Shown one piece after another: positions 26,321 through 39,266 of a stretch of 64,000 nucleotides of DNA; the stretch's first letter is position 1; the number at the start of each line of letters is the position of its first letter. The notes below the pieces were generated by a model that made no database searches, was not told the DNA's origin, and saw nothing but the letters and a program-made list of their open reading frames with translations. Source of the DNA: Formicarius rufipectus (lineage: Eukaryota > Chordata > Aves > Passeriformes > Formicariidae). The stretch is from NCBI GenBank assembly GCA_013399695.1, contig VXAU01001757.1:2203616-2267615 (forward strand), written 5' to 3'. Made by a program: the position numbers and the translations under genes.

Positions 26321-29300
26321 GAAATCAGGGGGAGGCTGGGGGCTTGGAGGAGCAGACGGGAGAGGTACACAAGTGGGTTGTAGTATGTGCCTGGGTGATA
26401 ACTTTTGGTTTTATTAATACCCCACCTGTTTGTGGGGGAACCCCAACCCCATTGCTGGGAGCTCTGCAGTGTGCAGGGGAGTGCAGGGATGAGCCATCAG
26501 CATTCCTTGTGTGCACACCAGCATAGGGCAGGAGGAACTGTCACCCAGGTGACTTTAACTTGAAGCTGAGGAGAGGCAGGGACTGTCCTGGAGGAAGTGG
26601 CTGGGTGGGGAGGAGTGAGGGATGAGACCCTCTCTGTGTCATCTGCAAACCATGTACAATCCTAAATCATTAATAGCAGTGATAGAGGATCCTTTGCTCT
26701 TCCAGACTGCTGCAGTCAAGGTTATTTACCAGTGACTGCATCTGATCAGGCAGCAATGTGGTTTGGATTATACAGAGGGTTCCTGATCAGGTCAAGAGGA
26801 TGCTGATGGCAGCAACCACAGCACGTCAGGCAGGATCATCCATGTGAGCCTCCACGGTGGGTGCTGGCGAAGAGCCCTGCCAGCATGGGCAGCAGGGAGC
26901 GGGCAGAGTCAAGGGGCTGGAAGGGTGCTGGGGGATAAATCCACTCCTTCACCACAGGAGGAAAACAAGGAGCGCATGCAATGGCAATTGCTCTTTCCCA
27001 ATTCATTATTTTTATGAGACAACAACATCTCCCTCTTTCCACCCAACAACAAATGTCGTGGAAGGCGGCGCATGGGGGGTGTGAGTCCGGCGCGGGGCTG
27101 TGGGACCTTGGCCAGTCGAGGAGCCTCCAGGGAGGCATGAAACGAGGCATGAATGGAGTGTTAGGAGAGAATGGAAACTCTCCACTGGCTCCCAGGCCGG
27201 CTGTCTTGCGGGGGGTCCCTTGCTCACGATGACAGCACTGCCTCTCATAAACACGCATTTCCTCATCCCCGTTTGTTTCTCTCTCTTGTGCAATCTCTTG
27301 TACCAGACGGGTATGGGAGTGAGTCCCACTGGTACGTGAATGTGTTACAAAAAGCCTTCCCACCCTGCCACCAACGAAGTACTGAGAAATAACAACAGGG
27401 TTTAAAAGAAAAAAAATAAAAAGAGAAAGAAAAGAAAGATGGGGGGAGCTGGATGGATTTGCTACTGGCCATGAGTTATTGTTCTGAGTGTAAACTCAAG
27501 GGCATGGCTACGCTGGTAGTTTGCAGCATCAACCAGCACTCAGGAGCTCTTCTGCACTTGGTGCTCTGCATCCCTCTGGGAAGTGGATGCTCCTTCTCCA
27601 AATGATTTTCCTGGGTGAGAAACATGGGACAAAACTAGGAGCAAAGTAACTTGGCTGAGATCACATAGTGCTTAAATCAAGATATATTCCAGGTCTAGCC
27701 TACCCAACACCACTCCCTGTGGCGGGTTATTTCATCTGGGTTGTGTGAGCAGCAGTGCTGCTGCCAGTCTCTGGGCATGGGCCAGGCTGCCCGTCCCAAT
27801 CCCCACTGCCAGCGCAGAGCACAGCCAGGGGAGATGTGATGATAAGGTGTGAGAGCAAGGGCGTGATCCACCATCAAGCACATCTTCTGTACTGGTGGTA
27901 GAGGTTAGATCTCCTGGACCTGGGCTGATGGAGCAGATCCATGTGTTAGCTGTAGCTGCAGAGGAAGAAGAGCTGCTGGGAATTGCAATCCTTCCCTGCA
28001 GAGGGAAAAACAAGGGAAGAAACCTGCAGGGAGCGATGGTTCTGGAGCAGCATTTGCAGGGGAGCAGGGCTGGCTCTGCATCTCTGGAAGCTCACAGGAA
28101 CAGTCACTGTAATGATGAGGGGCTCTCCCATGGTCCAGGACAGCAGGTCTCCAGTCCTGGCTTCTGGGGGTAGCAGCACTCTGGCTCTGGGCTGGTTGGC
28201 TGTACAGCCATCGTTTCAATAAAGAAATGATTAAAAGAGGGTGGGGAGAGGGGAAAAGAAAACCCCAAAACATCTGTTTTACTTCAAATCAGGGAAGATT
28301 CCTTTGCTTGCAAGGAATGTGTAAATCACGCCGGGCTGGGAGATGTACATAACCCTGCCTGAAAGCTCCCCTGCACTTCAAACGAATTCTAACATGCTTA
28401 CTGGGATTTTGTTTTTATTATTTGTTTCAGGCCCCCCCCCATCCTACCCTTCACCCTCCCTGTCTGCCTGATGGAACTGTGAGAATCTTCTGTCCCTCAG
28501 GGACCTTGGGGCACATGGGCAGTGGGAAGTGGACAACAGACCTGGCTGGCACGTTTGTGCCAGGGCTGGCTGGCAAACAGCATTCCTGCCTGCCACCATC
28601 CCCGTGCCGATGTTGTGAGGCCCTGCAGGGCCCTGTTGGCTGCCCTTCAGTTCCCACAGGGCACAGGCACAGAAACCTCTTGCTTGGAGTCTTGCACACT
28701 GGGATCCTGCCTGTGATGCTGCGAGAGCAGGAGCAGAGGGTCCCCCTCTGCCCAACCATCCCCCTGTGTGTGTTATTGTTGTGGGGCTTTGTTCTGTAGA
28801 GTTTCCTGTGAAGGGTGAAGCCAGGGCTGGCCAGCAGAGCTGGGGACAAACCCAGTGGAGACGGGGAGACCAAGAGGTCTGCTTGCAGGGGTGCACAACC
28901 ACCTTCCTGTGCCAACTTACTAAGGTGACTGTCCTTGCACCAGCGGGACCACCCTGGGGCCAAGGACAGGCTCTGCTCCCCGTGACCAGTGTTTCTCTTT
29001 GCCTTTCTTCCGAGGCTGTCAAGCAGGAGACCCTATTGTGGTGGCTTATATAAGAACAGTCAGCCATTGACTTGCTTGCCATGGACCACCCACTACTCCT
29101 CAGATGACACTGTCTTTTGAAGTCACTACCATCCTCGGCTGGATTTCAACCAGCAGCCCAGATGGATGCCAAGCCCCCAAGAGATTGAGAACAAACCCTA
29201 CCGAGGGGATCTCCAGGGGTAGCAAGCTGTGGAGTGTCTGGTTCTTGTTTAGAAGGACTATGAGGTTGGGAGGGGCAAGCATTTCCCAATTTGCCGAGGG

Positions 29301-32300
29301 TCACAACCTTCCTCTCCCCCATCTCCCCAGGGCCGGCGATGGCCAAGCTCTGCAGAGCCTTGGTAGGTTGAGTGGCGGGTATGGTTAGCTGTGAACATTC
29401 CCATTGTGGAGCTCTCTGCAGGGGTTCAGGGCTTTGCTTGTCTCTCCTTTCTCCTTGGCACAACTTGAGGAAGAGTTTGATTTATTCCCTCTGTCCTTCT
29501 GAGCCAAGCCTGCTCATCTCCTGCAGCTGCAGGCACCCTGAGCACTGCTGTCTCTTCATGGAGGAGGACAGCAGCCATCCCATGAATAGCTCAAGGAAGG
29601 TACTAAGGGATGTTCGACTCTTGGGCTAACCACCTGACACAAAGGATGCTGTCAGATGAGGCTGAAATCCCCCCACCCAGAGATCAAGGCAAAGACAAGC
29701 TAAACCTTGGAGGAATTACTTACCCCTAAACTCACAATGTTAGTAGATCTGGAGTTGGGGGCTTTGGGTGTCTGTGGCTGAGGGAACAGGGGTGGAGTGT
29801 CCCAGATCTATGGGGATAGCAGCAGGTATTGCACAGGAGGGAAAGAGGATGTGGGTGCTGCCAAGGGATGACCTGCCCTGGGGAGCTGGGGAGCATTGCA
29901 ATGTCCATGTGAAGGCTGAGACAGGAGCTGAGGGACATGTGGGACACAGAGCCTGAGGAAAGCCCTGCCTGTGCCATGCCCAGGACAGCCTGATCCATCA
30001 GCAGCTCTTGCTGACGCTCTGCAGCTGCAGAGGGACCAGTCCCTGCAGTTGGCAGCCTCGGGCATCAACCCAAGCTGTGATGTGGGGGGAACTGTTCCAG
30101 CAGCATCGGCAGTCAGAGGCAGCTCATCTGACCTTTGTCCAAGGCCTTTGTTGGGGATCTCCTGATGAGTCCCAGCAGAAGGGAACTCTGGCACTCCATA
30201 GACTGTAATGAGCTGCTGTTGCTTCACTGGAGACAAAAGCACCAGCCTGCAGTGGCTTATTACCACCTCCTTCTGGTGCTTCACTCCACCAAAGGATGTT
30301 AAATTCACCTCCATGGGACCTTCTCTGGCCTTTCCAGGCAGTGGGGGGAACACCTTGCCTTGAGCCCTGAGACAGACAGTGAAGATTGTGAAGAGCTGAG
30401 CCAGTTCTGTGTTGGCTTTATAAGCACATCTGCAAATCTTAATCCTCACAGCCAGCAGGACGAAAGCAAGGACATGACTGCCAAGAAATATGGACCTCAA
30501 ACATCCTCTATTTATTCTCCTCAAAACTGGTAATTCCATGGTGATCCTGCTTTTTCTGCCATTGTTCCATCCTCACAGTTTGGGGACCATCCCTGTGGGA
30601 CGCCCTAGAGTTCTGCTGGGGCATGTCCAAGCTGATAAAAGCCTTCTTGATCCTTGAAGCATACCTACTTGCTAAAGTCCCAGGGTTGCAACATCCAGTG
30701 TGTTAATGTTATCTCATGTCAGGGCAGCTGCTTTGGGTGTGCTGTCCTGCTGCCATGCCAGGGAGCTGTTCTCTCATCCACATCCCATCTCCATCAGGAG
30801 CTCCATGCAGTGCAACAGCCCTTCTCCAAAGAGCCCTGCTCTGTTCTTCCTTCATGAGTGGGGTAAAGCTTATCCTGAAAAGATGTACTTAAAGTGGGAG
30901 GGATGAAAGAGTCATTATCTGGGCTTACAACTGCTGGCAAGGAGCAGAGGGGTCAAAGGATGGAACCATAAGGGTAAGGAGGGACAAAAGCTGGTGCTTT
31001 GAGCCCTGGAGTGGTGATGAAGACACCCTGGGGATGCAGCAGCCAGGAGGGCTACAGTGACCTTTCTGTACCTTCTGGATGAAACTGTGGCCTGGCTGGC
31101 ATTTCCCCCTCATTTCCAGTGAAACACATTTTCACCCAAGGCAGTCTTGGCTCTGCTGCTTGCAAGGTGTCCGTCTGGCAGAGGGGCTCCCACTGGAATC
31201 TTGGCCGTCCCACACAGGCATCATTCAGGAGCAAGGCTCTAGGGCCTGTGTATCAAGGCCTTCTTTCACAGACTGGGAATCACTTCTCTGGTGGGTTATT
31301 CACAGGGTTTCAAGACAAATCTTGGGAAACTGAGATGTCACAGCTGAGGCTGGGAAGGTGAATGTCCTGCCAGGGTTTTCTCTGTTAGGGAGGCAACAAA
31401 TCCAGGCAGTAGCAAGAAATGGTCAGGATTTTCAATTCCTTCTTTCTTCCCCTTTAATCCTTTGTTTGGATCTTGTTTGACAGGGATCTGAAAGAAAAAG
31501 AGGTTGATGAAGTGTTCTAAGGAGAGACAGCTGAGAAAATCTGCATTGTTGCTCAGCTCAGTCTGCTCTTGCTGTTTGCTCTCCATGGCCTCATAGCTCA
31601 GAGGGCAAGCCCAGGAGACCTGGAGCGGCACAGTGTGCTGACCTTGTGCTGTGTGGGAAACACCTCTGTGTGCACAGTGGTGGGTGGGTTGCCGTGGTAC
31701 CAAAGTGACACTGTCCCACACTGAAGCCTGTTAATGCAGCAGCAATAAGTGGCCCTGGAAGCCCCTGTGAGAAGTACCACGCTCCAATCAGTGGTTTTGA
31801 GCTGCAATTCAGGTAACGTTGCAGTGTGGATAACCCTCAGTGACTTCCCTAGGGTTGTCATCAAGCAGAGATGGACTCATGGCTGTGCAAGCCTGTCCCC
31901 AGCCCCACAGCAGCTCCAGCTGCCCTCACTGTCTCAGAAGTCAAATCTCCTCTGCCTTTCTCCTTGATCAAACAGCTTCTTACTGTGTAGAGTAGCTGTG
32001 CCTTCCTCCTGCCTCCTTCCTCCAGTACTTGATGGGCACTGCTTTATCCACTTCCAAAAGACATCAGAGGCATGTCATGGCAGGTACATTTGTTTCCCTC
32101 CATCTGACAAGTGTATTCTGGTACTCTTGGGAGGCTTCTCTTGAAGGTTAATGATTAGTCTTACAGCATTTGCAGCCTTTAAAAAAAAAAAAAAAAAGGA
32201 AAAGAAAAAGAAAGGTATGAATTGTGAGACCGGTTTATTGACAACCTCACGTATTGGTGAAATGGCAAAGCTTCAATACTCCAGGCTGGCACCAGTTGCT

Positions 32301-33873
32301 GCTAACCTGTTCCTCCACCACGCTGAGAAGAGCAGGCCAGTTGTCACAGATGGTTAAAAGAAGCCCAGTTACAAACAGTGCTTTTCTTGGATGGTAGGGC
32401 TGTGAAGAGAGCTTTCTGAAGTAGATTTTTTTTCAAGATTTCACTATTCAATGTTTCCTTACTGTAGAAGGGCAGAGCCAGAACCAAAGGCAATGCAGAA
32501 CAGGAGACACTGGTCCTCTTGCAACAGAGGTACAACAGATAAGCAGTGATTTGCTGGCTGGTGGTAGCAGGTTGATGTCACCTCCCTCAGTGCCTCCCCC
32601 CATTGTGCAGTGGGCACTAAGCTGCTCAGAAACTTCTCTTCCCCCACGAGCTGCCCACTGTGCTGGCACAGCCAGAGGTCACAGCACAGCCCTTGTCCCC
32701 AGCCCTGCCAGGCTTCAAATGCCCCAACAGGAGCATCTGATTGCTGTAATGCTTGCGACAGTGTTGGCCCCAGGAAGACAGCACGAGGGTGTCCACTGCC
32801 CTGTAAAGCTTTGCCTGAATCCCAAGCCTCCAGCAGGGCCTTTGGCAGGGAAGCAGCGTGGTCAGTCCCTTGCTAGGGCACCAGCCCTCCTCACTTTGGA
32901 ACCATGGACACGGGCACGGCATGAACAAGCGGCCTGAAGCCAGGGCCCAACACACAGACCAAGAAATCCTCTGCTTCCCAAAACCACTCCCTGCTCATTG
33001 TCTGTTCGATGTTTGTGGCAGAGGCTGGGGAGGTTGCTCTCATTTACCTTTCTTAATTATTGCAAATTACTGAATTGCCAATAAGCTCTGCTGCATTCCT
33101 GTGGTTTGTGTGGATGGGCTGCTTTTTATTTGACTTGATTTCTTTTTAAATTGTGATGGTTTCTGAATTGGGAATGCTTGCACTAAACACACACACCCCT
33201 TTCCGTGCTTGCCCAGTTGGCTGCTGGCAGGCAAGCCCTGCTCCTGCTCTGTAGCCATCAGTGGAATTGGCTGGACGGCTTGGCAGGAGATGCACCGTGT
33301 GAGGACAGGGGTGGGTGGGTGCCCAGTGACTCCTGGACCATGCACAGCCCATGGCATGTGGCTGGGGGTGAAACACCCACAGCTCTGCTCCATCCCGCAG
33401 CACCCCTGGGCTCCCCCACTGCTCAAGAGAAGTCCTTTAGGGAAACTGTGGATGCAATTTATTGATGTTTCCAGCTGCCAGGAGATGCTGAGATGAAGGT
33501 CTGATGCTGCTCACCTCTGAGTATCAGGACAAGCAAACACACACACCCTTTCAGCCTCCAGCAATCCCCTCACCGTGGTGTCTGGGAGCTGAAGACTCTC
33601 TCAGACTAAAAGAATGGGAGAGGACAGTGTTTTCCCTTGGATCCCATGAGCACAAGAATGTGCTCAGTGCTGGGTCCAGTGAGTGTGTCTGTGGCACCAT
33701 TCCTGGCAGCTTCTGCTCTGCACGTGCCTGATGCCCAGCCCAGCCCCACATCCCTTATGCCCAGACTCTATGCTGAGCTCACGGGCAGTGGGGATGCAGG
33801 GAGCTGCCAAGAGCTGGCCCACTTAGGGCTTTTAAAGGAGGCCTCTGCATTGTTTTTCAGCTGGAACAGGAAG

Positions 33874-34236
33874 CGAGAAGGGCTGGCAAGGCCGGGTGTG
33901 ATGTGTGTGTGTCAGCACACTGGAGCAGCCTCAGCGAGCAGCGCTGGGCGTGTGTGAGCCCGGACAGCCTGGGCTGTGCCGAAGGCACGGACAAGCCGTG
34001 ATCGAGCGGGGAGTGATGGCAGGACGTGCATGTAACACCAAGGTGGTGCAAGCTCAGCCAAGGCAGGATTTGTGTTTTCGTTGTTGGCATCACGGGAGGC
34101 GGCAGCCACGCTGCCAGGGGAAAGAGAATCCACTGCGCTGCGTGCGGGACACCGGCCAGGTCTGCCCTCCTTGAGCTGCTGGAGTTTGCAGCGAGAGAGT
34201 CTCGTGGCTGCAGGAGCAAAGTTCCAAGCCCAGGCG
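33874..34236. promoter_or_regulatory. CpG-dense intronic segment
   Basis: I counted by eye about 23 CpG dinucleotides in 363 bp, roughly one per 16 bases, where the surrounding intron is CpG-poor. The segment is GC-rich and lies 4.9 kb upstream of the exon at 39166. Such density usually marks unmethylated DNA: a promoter of a short internal isoform, a non-coding RNA start or an enhancer. No TATA box or exon was identified. Confidence 0.35.
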
Positions 34237-34439
34237 TACCAGCCAAACTCAAGCCAAGCCCTACTGGCAAGAGCATCTTGTGGTTGCACCACTTTGGAAA
34301 GCTTGAGACTGTGTTTCTGTGTGCCGCTGGACTCTGGAGTAGCATCTTTGCCCTGTTCCCTTTTTCACGGCCCAGGGGGTTCCTTAGCACAGCCTGGGTT
34401 TGCCACACTACCTCTGCTTCTGGATGCAGCCAGCTCCTC

Positions 34440-34930
34440 CTCGGCACCCGGTTAATTAGCACGGGGATTTGTCATCTGTGGGAGTGCTAATTGAACTCCT
34501 TATCAGACCCTTTCTCTGCAGCCCAGGCAGCTCCTTTGTGGTTCAGCATCTCAGTGAGCAGCTACATAAGCCTGAAGACTTCAGAAAGAGCAAACAAGGC
34601 AGACCAGAAAGGCCTGTGGTATCTTTGTAGGATGTAAAGAAATCAGCTGCTGAGCTGAGGAAGGTCAGGGGCAGAAGTCCTTATCTCCCTTCCCGCAAAT
34701 AAGGATCATGAGTAAAGCACTCAACCATCATGAGCATCACCAAAGGGAGTTAAAAACACATGAGCTGGCGTTGTTGTCTATAAATAAATAACGTGCTCCG
34801 AGATTTCATTCTCAGCCTTACTGTTTCACGACTTTATAATTTAATATTTTGAGTTATTTTTTCTGCATTGAGAAAGGATAGAAACATATTTTTCTATTTT
34901 TTATATTTGTTGAAATGCAAATGACAATCT
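34440..34930. other. Candidate conserved non-coding block
   Basis: It starts with 'ggttaattagcacgggg' and 'gtgctaattgaactcc', an inverted pair of TAATTAGCAC-like sites. It continues to an AT-rich stretch around 34780-34920 ('ctataaataaataacg', 'actttataatttaatatttt'). It lies 200 bp past the CpG-dense segment. Confidence 0.33.
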
Positions 34931-35849
34931 CCACAATCACTGGGTTCCAGGAATCAAAGTTTTCACTCCCCCCTCTGCTTTGTCTTCCTCCCCCAAGAAG
35001 CATCTTGAGCCTAGTGATAAAATCTAGGCTTCAGCCAACATTGGGTGGGGGATCTTGAGAAAGGTGTTGACATTTCATGAGGCGACATGTTAATTGATTT
35101 CTGTCTCTCTCTGAAAATTCTTTCAGGTCCCAGTAGGTTTATACTTGGTAATAAACATTTAAGCAGCATTACTTTATAGGACTTTGTATGCTGTGATTTG
35201 CTGCAGAGGTGGCAGCATTTCCAGGCATGGAGAACTGATCTCTGCCAAGAGCATATGTGTTTGGACCTCTCTGGAACCTCTTTGGGTAAAATATATCTTG
35301 GTATTTCTGGAAATACAACTCTTCATGATTAAGGCCTGGGTGAAATGGAGGATCAGCTGTGAGACAGTAGCAGGGAGCCCCAAGCTCCTTTGGAAAGCAC
35401 AGGGAGAAGATGGGAAAATGTCATGAGGAAAGTTTATTGCTGAACAAAACACCTCCAGGTTATGAAAGAGGCTCTGCCAGCTCGTAGCTACCATATGGCA
35501 TTCCAGTTTCTCTGATGTGGTTTTGTGCACTGAGTGTAGGTCTGAGACTTCTGGCTCTGACTGCACCCCAGAGATCTCTGCCTTGGGCAAAGTGCATAAA
35601 CCACTCTTTGGCCTCATTTTTCTTACAAATTAGCAGGGTAGACCTATTGAAGTGCAGCACCATTCTCATCAGTGGGAATGTGCTGCCTAGTTTGGTCCTT
35701 GGCCCACAGTGCTGTAATAGATACAAGGGTGGCAGGAGGATCTGCTCAGGGCACTGCAGAGCTGAACTCCAACTCACCATGTTCTCAGTGTGGCTCCCCC
35801 CCTCAGCGTGCCCACTTAGGTTTTGCCCTGGTTTGTCATGCAAATGTAG

Positions 35850-36106
35850 AATCATAGAGTGGTTTGATTTGGAAGGGACCTTAAAGATCATCTTGTTTCA
35901 ACCCCTCTGCCATGTGCAAGGATGACACTCACTATCCCAGGTTGCTCCAAGCCCTATCCAATCTGGCCTTGGACACTTCCAGAGAGGTGGAGTCCACAGT
36001 GTCTTTGGGCAAACTGTGCCAGGGCCTCACAACCCTCATAGTAAAGAATTTCTTCCTAATTCCTAGTCTAAATCTATCCTCTTTCATTTTAAGGCCATAT
36101 CCCCAC
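35850..36106 (-). mobile_element. CR1 LINE 3' fragment, about 255 bp
   Basis: It starts 'atcatagagtggtttgattt', then 'ggaagggaccttaaagatca', and continues through 'gccttggacacttccagaga' and 'gaatttcttcctaattccta' to 'aggccatatcccc'. This is a fairly well preserved CR1 3' portion on the - strand. Confidence 0.93.
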
Positions 36107-39100
36107 CCATCCAGAGTGGTGGTGTTCCCTCCTCCCACCAACCACCCTCCTGATGCCCTCTTGGGTCCCAGGTTGATCCTGTCCCTGCTGGCAGCTCCTT
36201 GCCGGCATCTGCAGGGGGTTTCCAGCAAGATGTGAGTGCTGGGTTTGCACTGAGACATGGGTCTTTGCACTCTCTTCTCTTAATTTTCTGTTTCTGGGAA
36301 TGAAAGAACAAAACTAAACCCCACCACTCTGCACAATGCCATTAACTGGTCATGAAAATGTTTTGCTGCAGAGGCTGGGTGGTCAAGTGGCTTGAGAACA
36401 AGATTGGAAACCATCATCCTCCAAGTTTCCAAACTGTTCATGTCACTGAGCCTCTCTGGGACACGATGCTTCACCCCGTATGTCTCTGTTTAGCATCGAT
36501 AAAACAGAGCTGTTAATACCGCTGTGCTTCAGGGTGATCTTTTGGACTGTAATTAATGTTAAAACCCTCTGAGATCACTGGCTGGAAGGAGCTGGAGAGG
36601 TGCAGAGGCTGTGTACTGCTGGGCTGCCAGCCTGCACCAGAGCTGGGTTATTGGTGCTGAGTCCGAAACATCTCATTCAGAGTGAATGGAGATGAAAATG
36701 TTTCCTCTGATGTTCTTGAAAGAGGACTGGTTTCAGGTGAGGTGAAGCAATTGGTTATGTTCTCAAAAAAGAATTTTTGACCAGACCAAAATAGCTTTGT
36801 TTCTGATGTTTTTCCATTTCCATTTGTTTGGGCTTTTTTTTTCCTATATCATCTGTAAAAACAATGAAATGAAGGGCTTGTTTGTTGATATGTGCTTTTT
36901 AAGCCAGGCCTGACCAGTAAAGATGCTCTTGCTCTTGGCAGCTGACTTTGTTTCTGTGTGAGCTGGGCAGAGGGAAGAGGTGCAGTCAAAGGGCTAACAC
37001 AGGTCCTCAGCATCGCCCAGAGGGGTGGATGTGCTTTAACACCCAACCAATCCTCCTGACCCCACCGGTGATGGAATAGGTGAAGTGGGCACTAATTGAT
37101 GAATATTACAATTGTGTTTTGATAAAAGTCTGCTGTTTTTCAAGGAAAGTGCTCTGGCACTGATTGCCTCAGAGCTAATGGAGCCAGCCTTGCCGCCTGA
37201 GCTAATGTGTAACCTCTGCTCACCCTTTTACAAAAGCAAACAACAACACAGCCGCTTTGGCTCGGCAGGTGACCCCAGAATGGGGATGGAGAGCAACTCC
37301 CAGCAGTGCCCTGATGTTAAGTCCTCTTACTGCTTGTTGTGCTTACGCTGATGAGCAAGAAGAGCCTTGGCTGCTGCTGAGCACTGCATGTGCAGGAGTC
37401 CTGGATCTCTGCCCTGCTCTCCTGCTGCATTTCCTCATCTCCTAGGGCTGGGATCCCCCTACCCAACACTGGGTGCCCCTATTCCTGTTGTTGTCTGGAC
37501 CTGGAAAGAGGGAGAAGAGCAGGATTCATGCTGTCAGGATGCAGAGCCACACACCACATCTGCTCTCAGCAGGACACTCCTCACTCCCCTTGATCATCTC
37601 TGCTGAAGGGAGGAGGAGGGATGGCAGCACCTCCAGGATGGGATGCAAAGCCCTAAAGTCAGACTTCTACCTGGAATTCCATATTACCTTGTTGCTCTGT
37701 CTGTCCCTTAATTACAGCAGGAGAACTGCCTGTGTATGGTACTTGTGCAGTCGCACAGAGCAGACACCCTTGCTGAGATGTTCCCACTCTGACCAACACT
37801 CCTGGTAAATTTAGGAAAATTATGTCATGCCAGTGAATTAAATAACATCTCCCTGGGTGAGCTCAGCTTGTGTGTCCCCTGCATCCCCCAGCTTTGTGAA
37901 AATGGGAGTTGCCCCTGCACACAAGTGAGTTCCTTGGCAGTCTGCTGGCAACCTTTCAGACAGCAAGTATTGTTAAGGAGCTATTGCTAATTGCTTGAAG
38001 GGAATATGTCCTGTGCTGGGAATTGCTACTGTGCAAATGTCAGCCCTTATCAGCCACATGTGGGGTGTGCAGGGCCTGCAGGGAGGAGAGAGGGAGGCTG
38101 GCAGTGCTTGTGTGTGGGGTGAGGAAAAGGGAGGCATTGCTTCTGTCCCTCCCAAGGATGCTAAAGACTTGTATAAACATACCTCAAGGTCTCAATCCCA
38201 TTTAATCTTCAGTTGCTTTTATGGTACTCCTTGCACTCACTTGCAAAAACTGCTCAGTTTTACCTTAGGATAAAGGAGTGGTGCTGTGGTGTTTCTCAGG
38301 AGCTGGGTACCCACCACTGAGACCTCCAGGGGGTTCAAACCAGCTCCTGCATTTTGTCAAAGCCAGCCAGAGTTGCCATGCCTGGCTCGGAGTGAATAAG
38401 TACAACCCATGCCTTTTGGGAGAGTGGACAGAAGATTGTCACTCCTGCTGCGAAGAAGTATTCTCATTTTGGAGCTTTGATCCTCTGACCAGGACTCAGT
38501 TCGGCATCCTGGGACGTTCCATGCAGCCACAGCCTGTTTATTCAATGCTCTATCCGGCACAAAAGCCGTATTTTACTGTCAGATGCTCTCCATTAGCTTC
38601 AAGTGTGAAATTATCATTCCCACCCTTTTACCGGCCCCACCCTGGTGAGGAAATGAGGGAGCAAACAACTCAAGGGCCGTTCACAGGATGAGTAGGAGCT
38701 GTCACTTGTCAGCACAGAGCCCACTTAGACCAAGAATTACTTCTCTGCTCTCAGGAGGGCCTGAGAGGAGCCCGACTCACAAACACCACCGCGTTATAAT
38801 GTTCACATTGGTGCACGGCAAAGCAACACTGAGATGTTTATATCCCTCCCCAGTCAGGAGGATGCAGGTGCAGCCCCATGGCAACATCCCATCCCCTCGG
38901 GATTAGGGGAAGAGGAAACAGAGCCCTGCAGATGCTGTGAGGAGATGTGGTGGTCTGTGTCCCCATTCCTGGCACCTGTCCCTCCCTGGGCACTCTCCTG
39001 TTCTAAGCCCCAGATCATCTCACATCTCCATGAGATTCCAAAACTGACTGACAGTGCCTGGCCCACATTTTTCCTTTCTCTTCTGCAGGCCAGTTCCCAT

Positions 39101-39165
39101 AACAACCTGGTGGTGTGGGACTGAGGGATAAAGACATTATTTTCCTTTTGCTTCCTGCCTTCCAG

Positions 39166-39266
39166 GTTTACCCTCTACGCAGTGGATACTCGAGGGAGAC
39201 ACTCAGAGCTGAGCACGGTCACCCTGAGGACAGCCTGCCCACTGGTAGATGACAGCAAGGCAGAAG
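39166..39266 (+). CDS. ASTN2: Astrotactin-2, internal coding exon (third from the end)
   Basis: This 101-nt exon has one leading base that finishes lysine, then 33 codons from FTLYAVDTRGRH to VDDSKAE, then a final G that completes glutamate in the next exon. The acceptor is 'gccttccag' and the donor is AAG|gtcagt at 39267. The peptide continues the fibronectin-type segment and holds one cysteine (TACPLV) before the linker into the annexin-like domain. These residues are extremely conserved among vertebrate astrotactins, in both ASTN1 and ASTN2, so the family call is secure. The acidic run VDDSKAE leads straight into the helical segment of the next exon. Confidence 0.95.

Larger units (their letters stand above)
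17494..39165 (+). other. ASTN2: Intron of ASTN2, 21.7 kb
   Basis: The intron begins gtaagg at 17494 and ends with a long pyrimidine tract and 'ccttccag' at 39165. It is far shorter than the very large introns of mammalian ASTN2, as expected for a bird. I found no exon inside it. It holds GC-rich stretches around 18.7-19.4 and 28.4-30.5 kb, where stop codons are rare on both strands and spurious long frames arise. It also holds a CpG-dense patch at 33.87-34.24 kb, a CR1 fragment at 35.85-36.1 kb, A-rich tracts near 24.27 and 32.18 kb, and several AT-rich blocks listed separately. Confidence 0.85.

Noticed and set aside
28444..29082. A 212-codon - frame
   Set aside because: It overlaps other long frames on both strands in a GC-rich stretch poor in stop codons. 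No domain or plausible splice context.
33857..34462. A 201-codon - frame across the CpG-dense patch
   Set aside because: Explained by high GC; competing + frames of 127-154 codons cover the same bases.
38278..38691. A 137-codon + frame close to the exon at 39166
   Set aside because: It does not resemble astrotactin, has no matching splice borders in phase and would insert between exons that already join perfectly.
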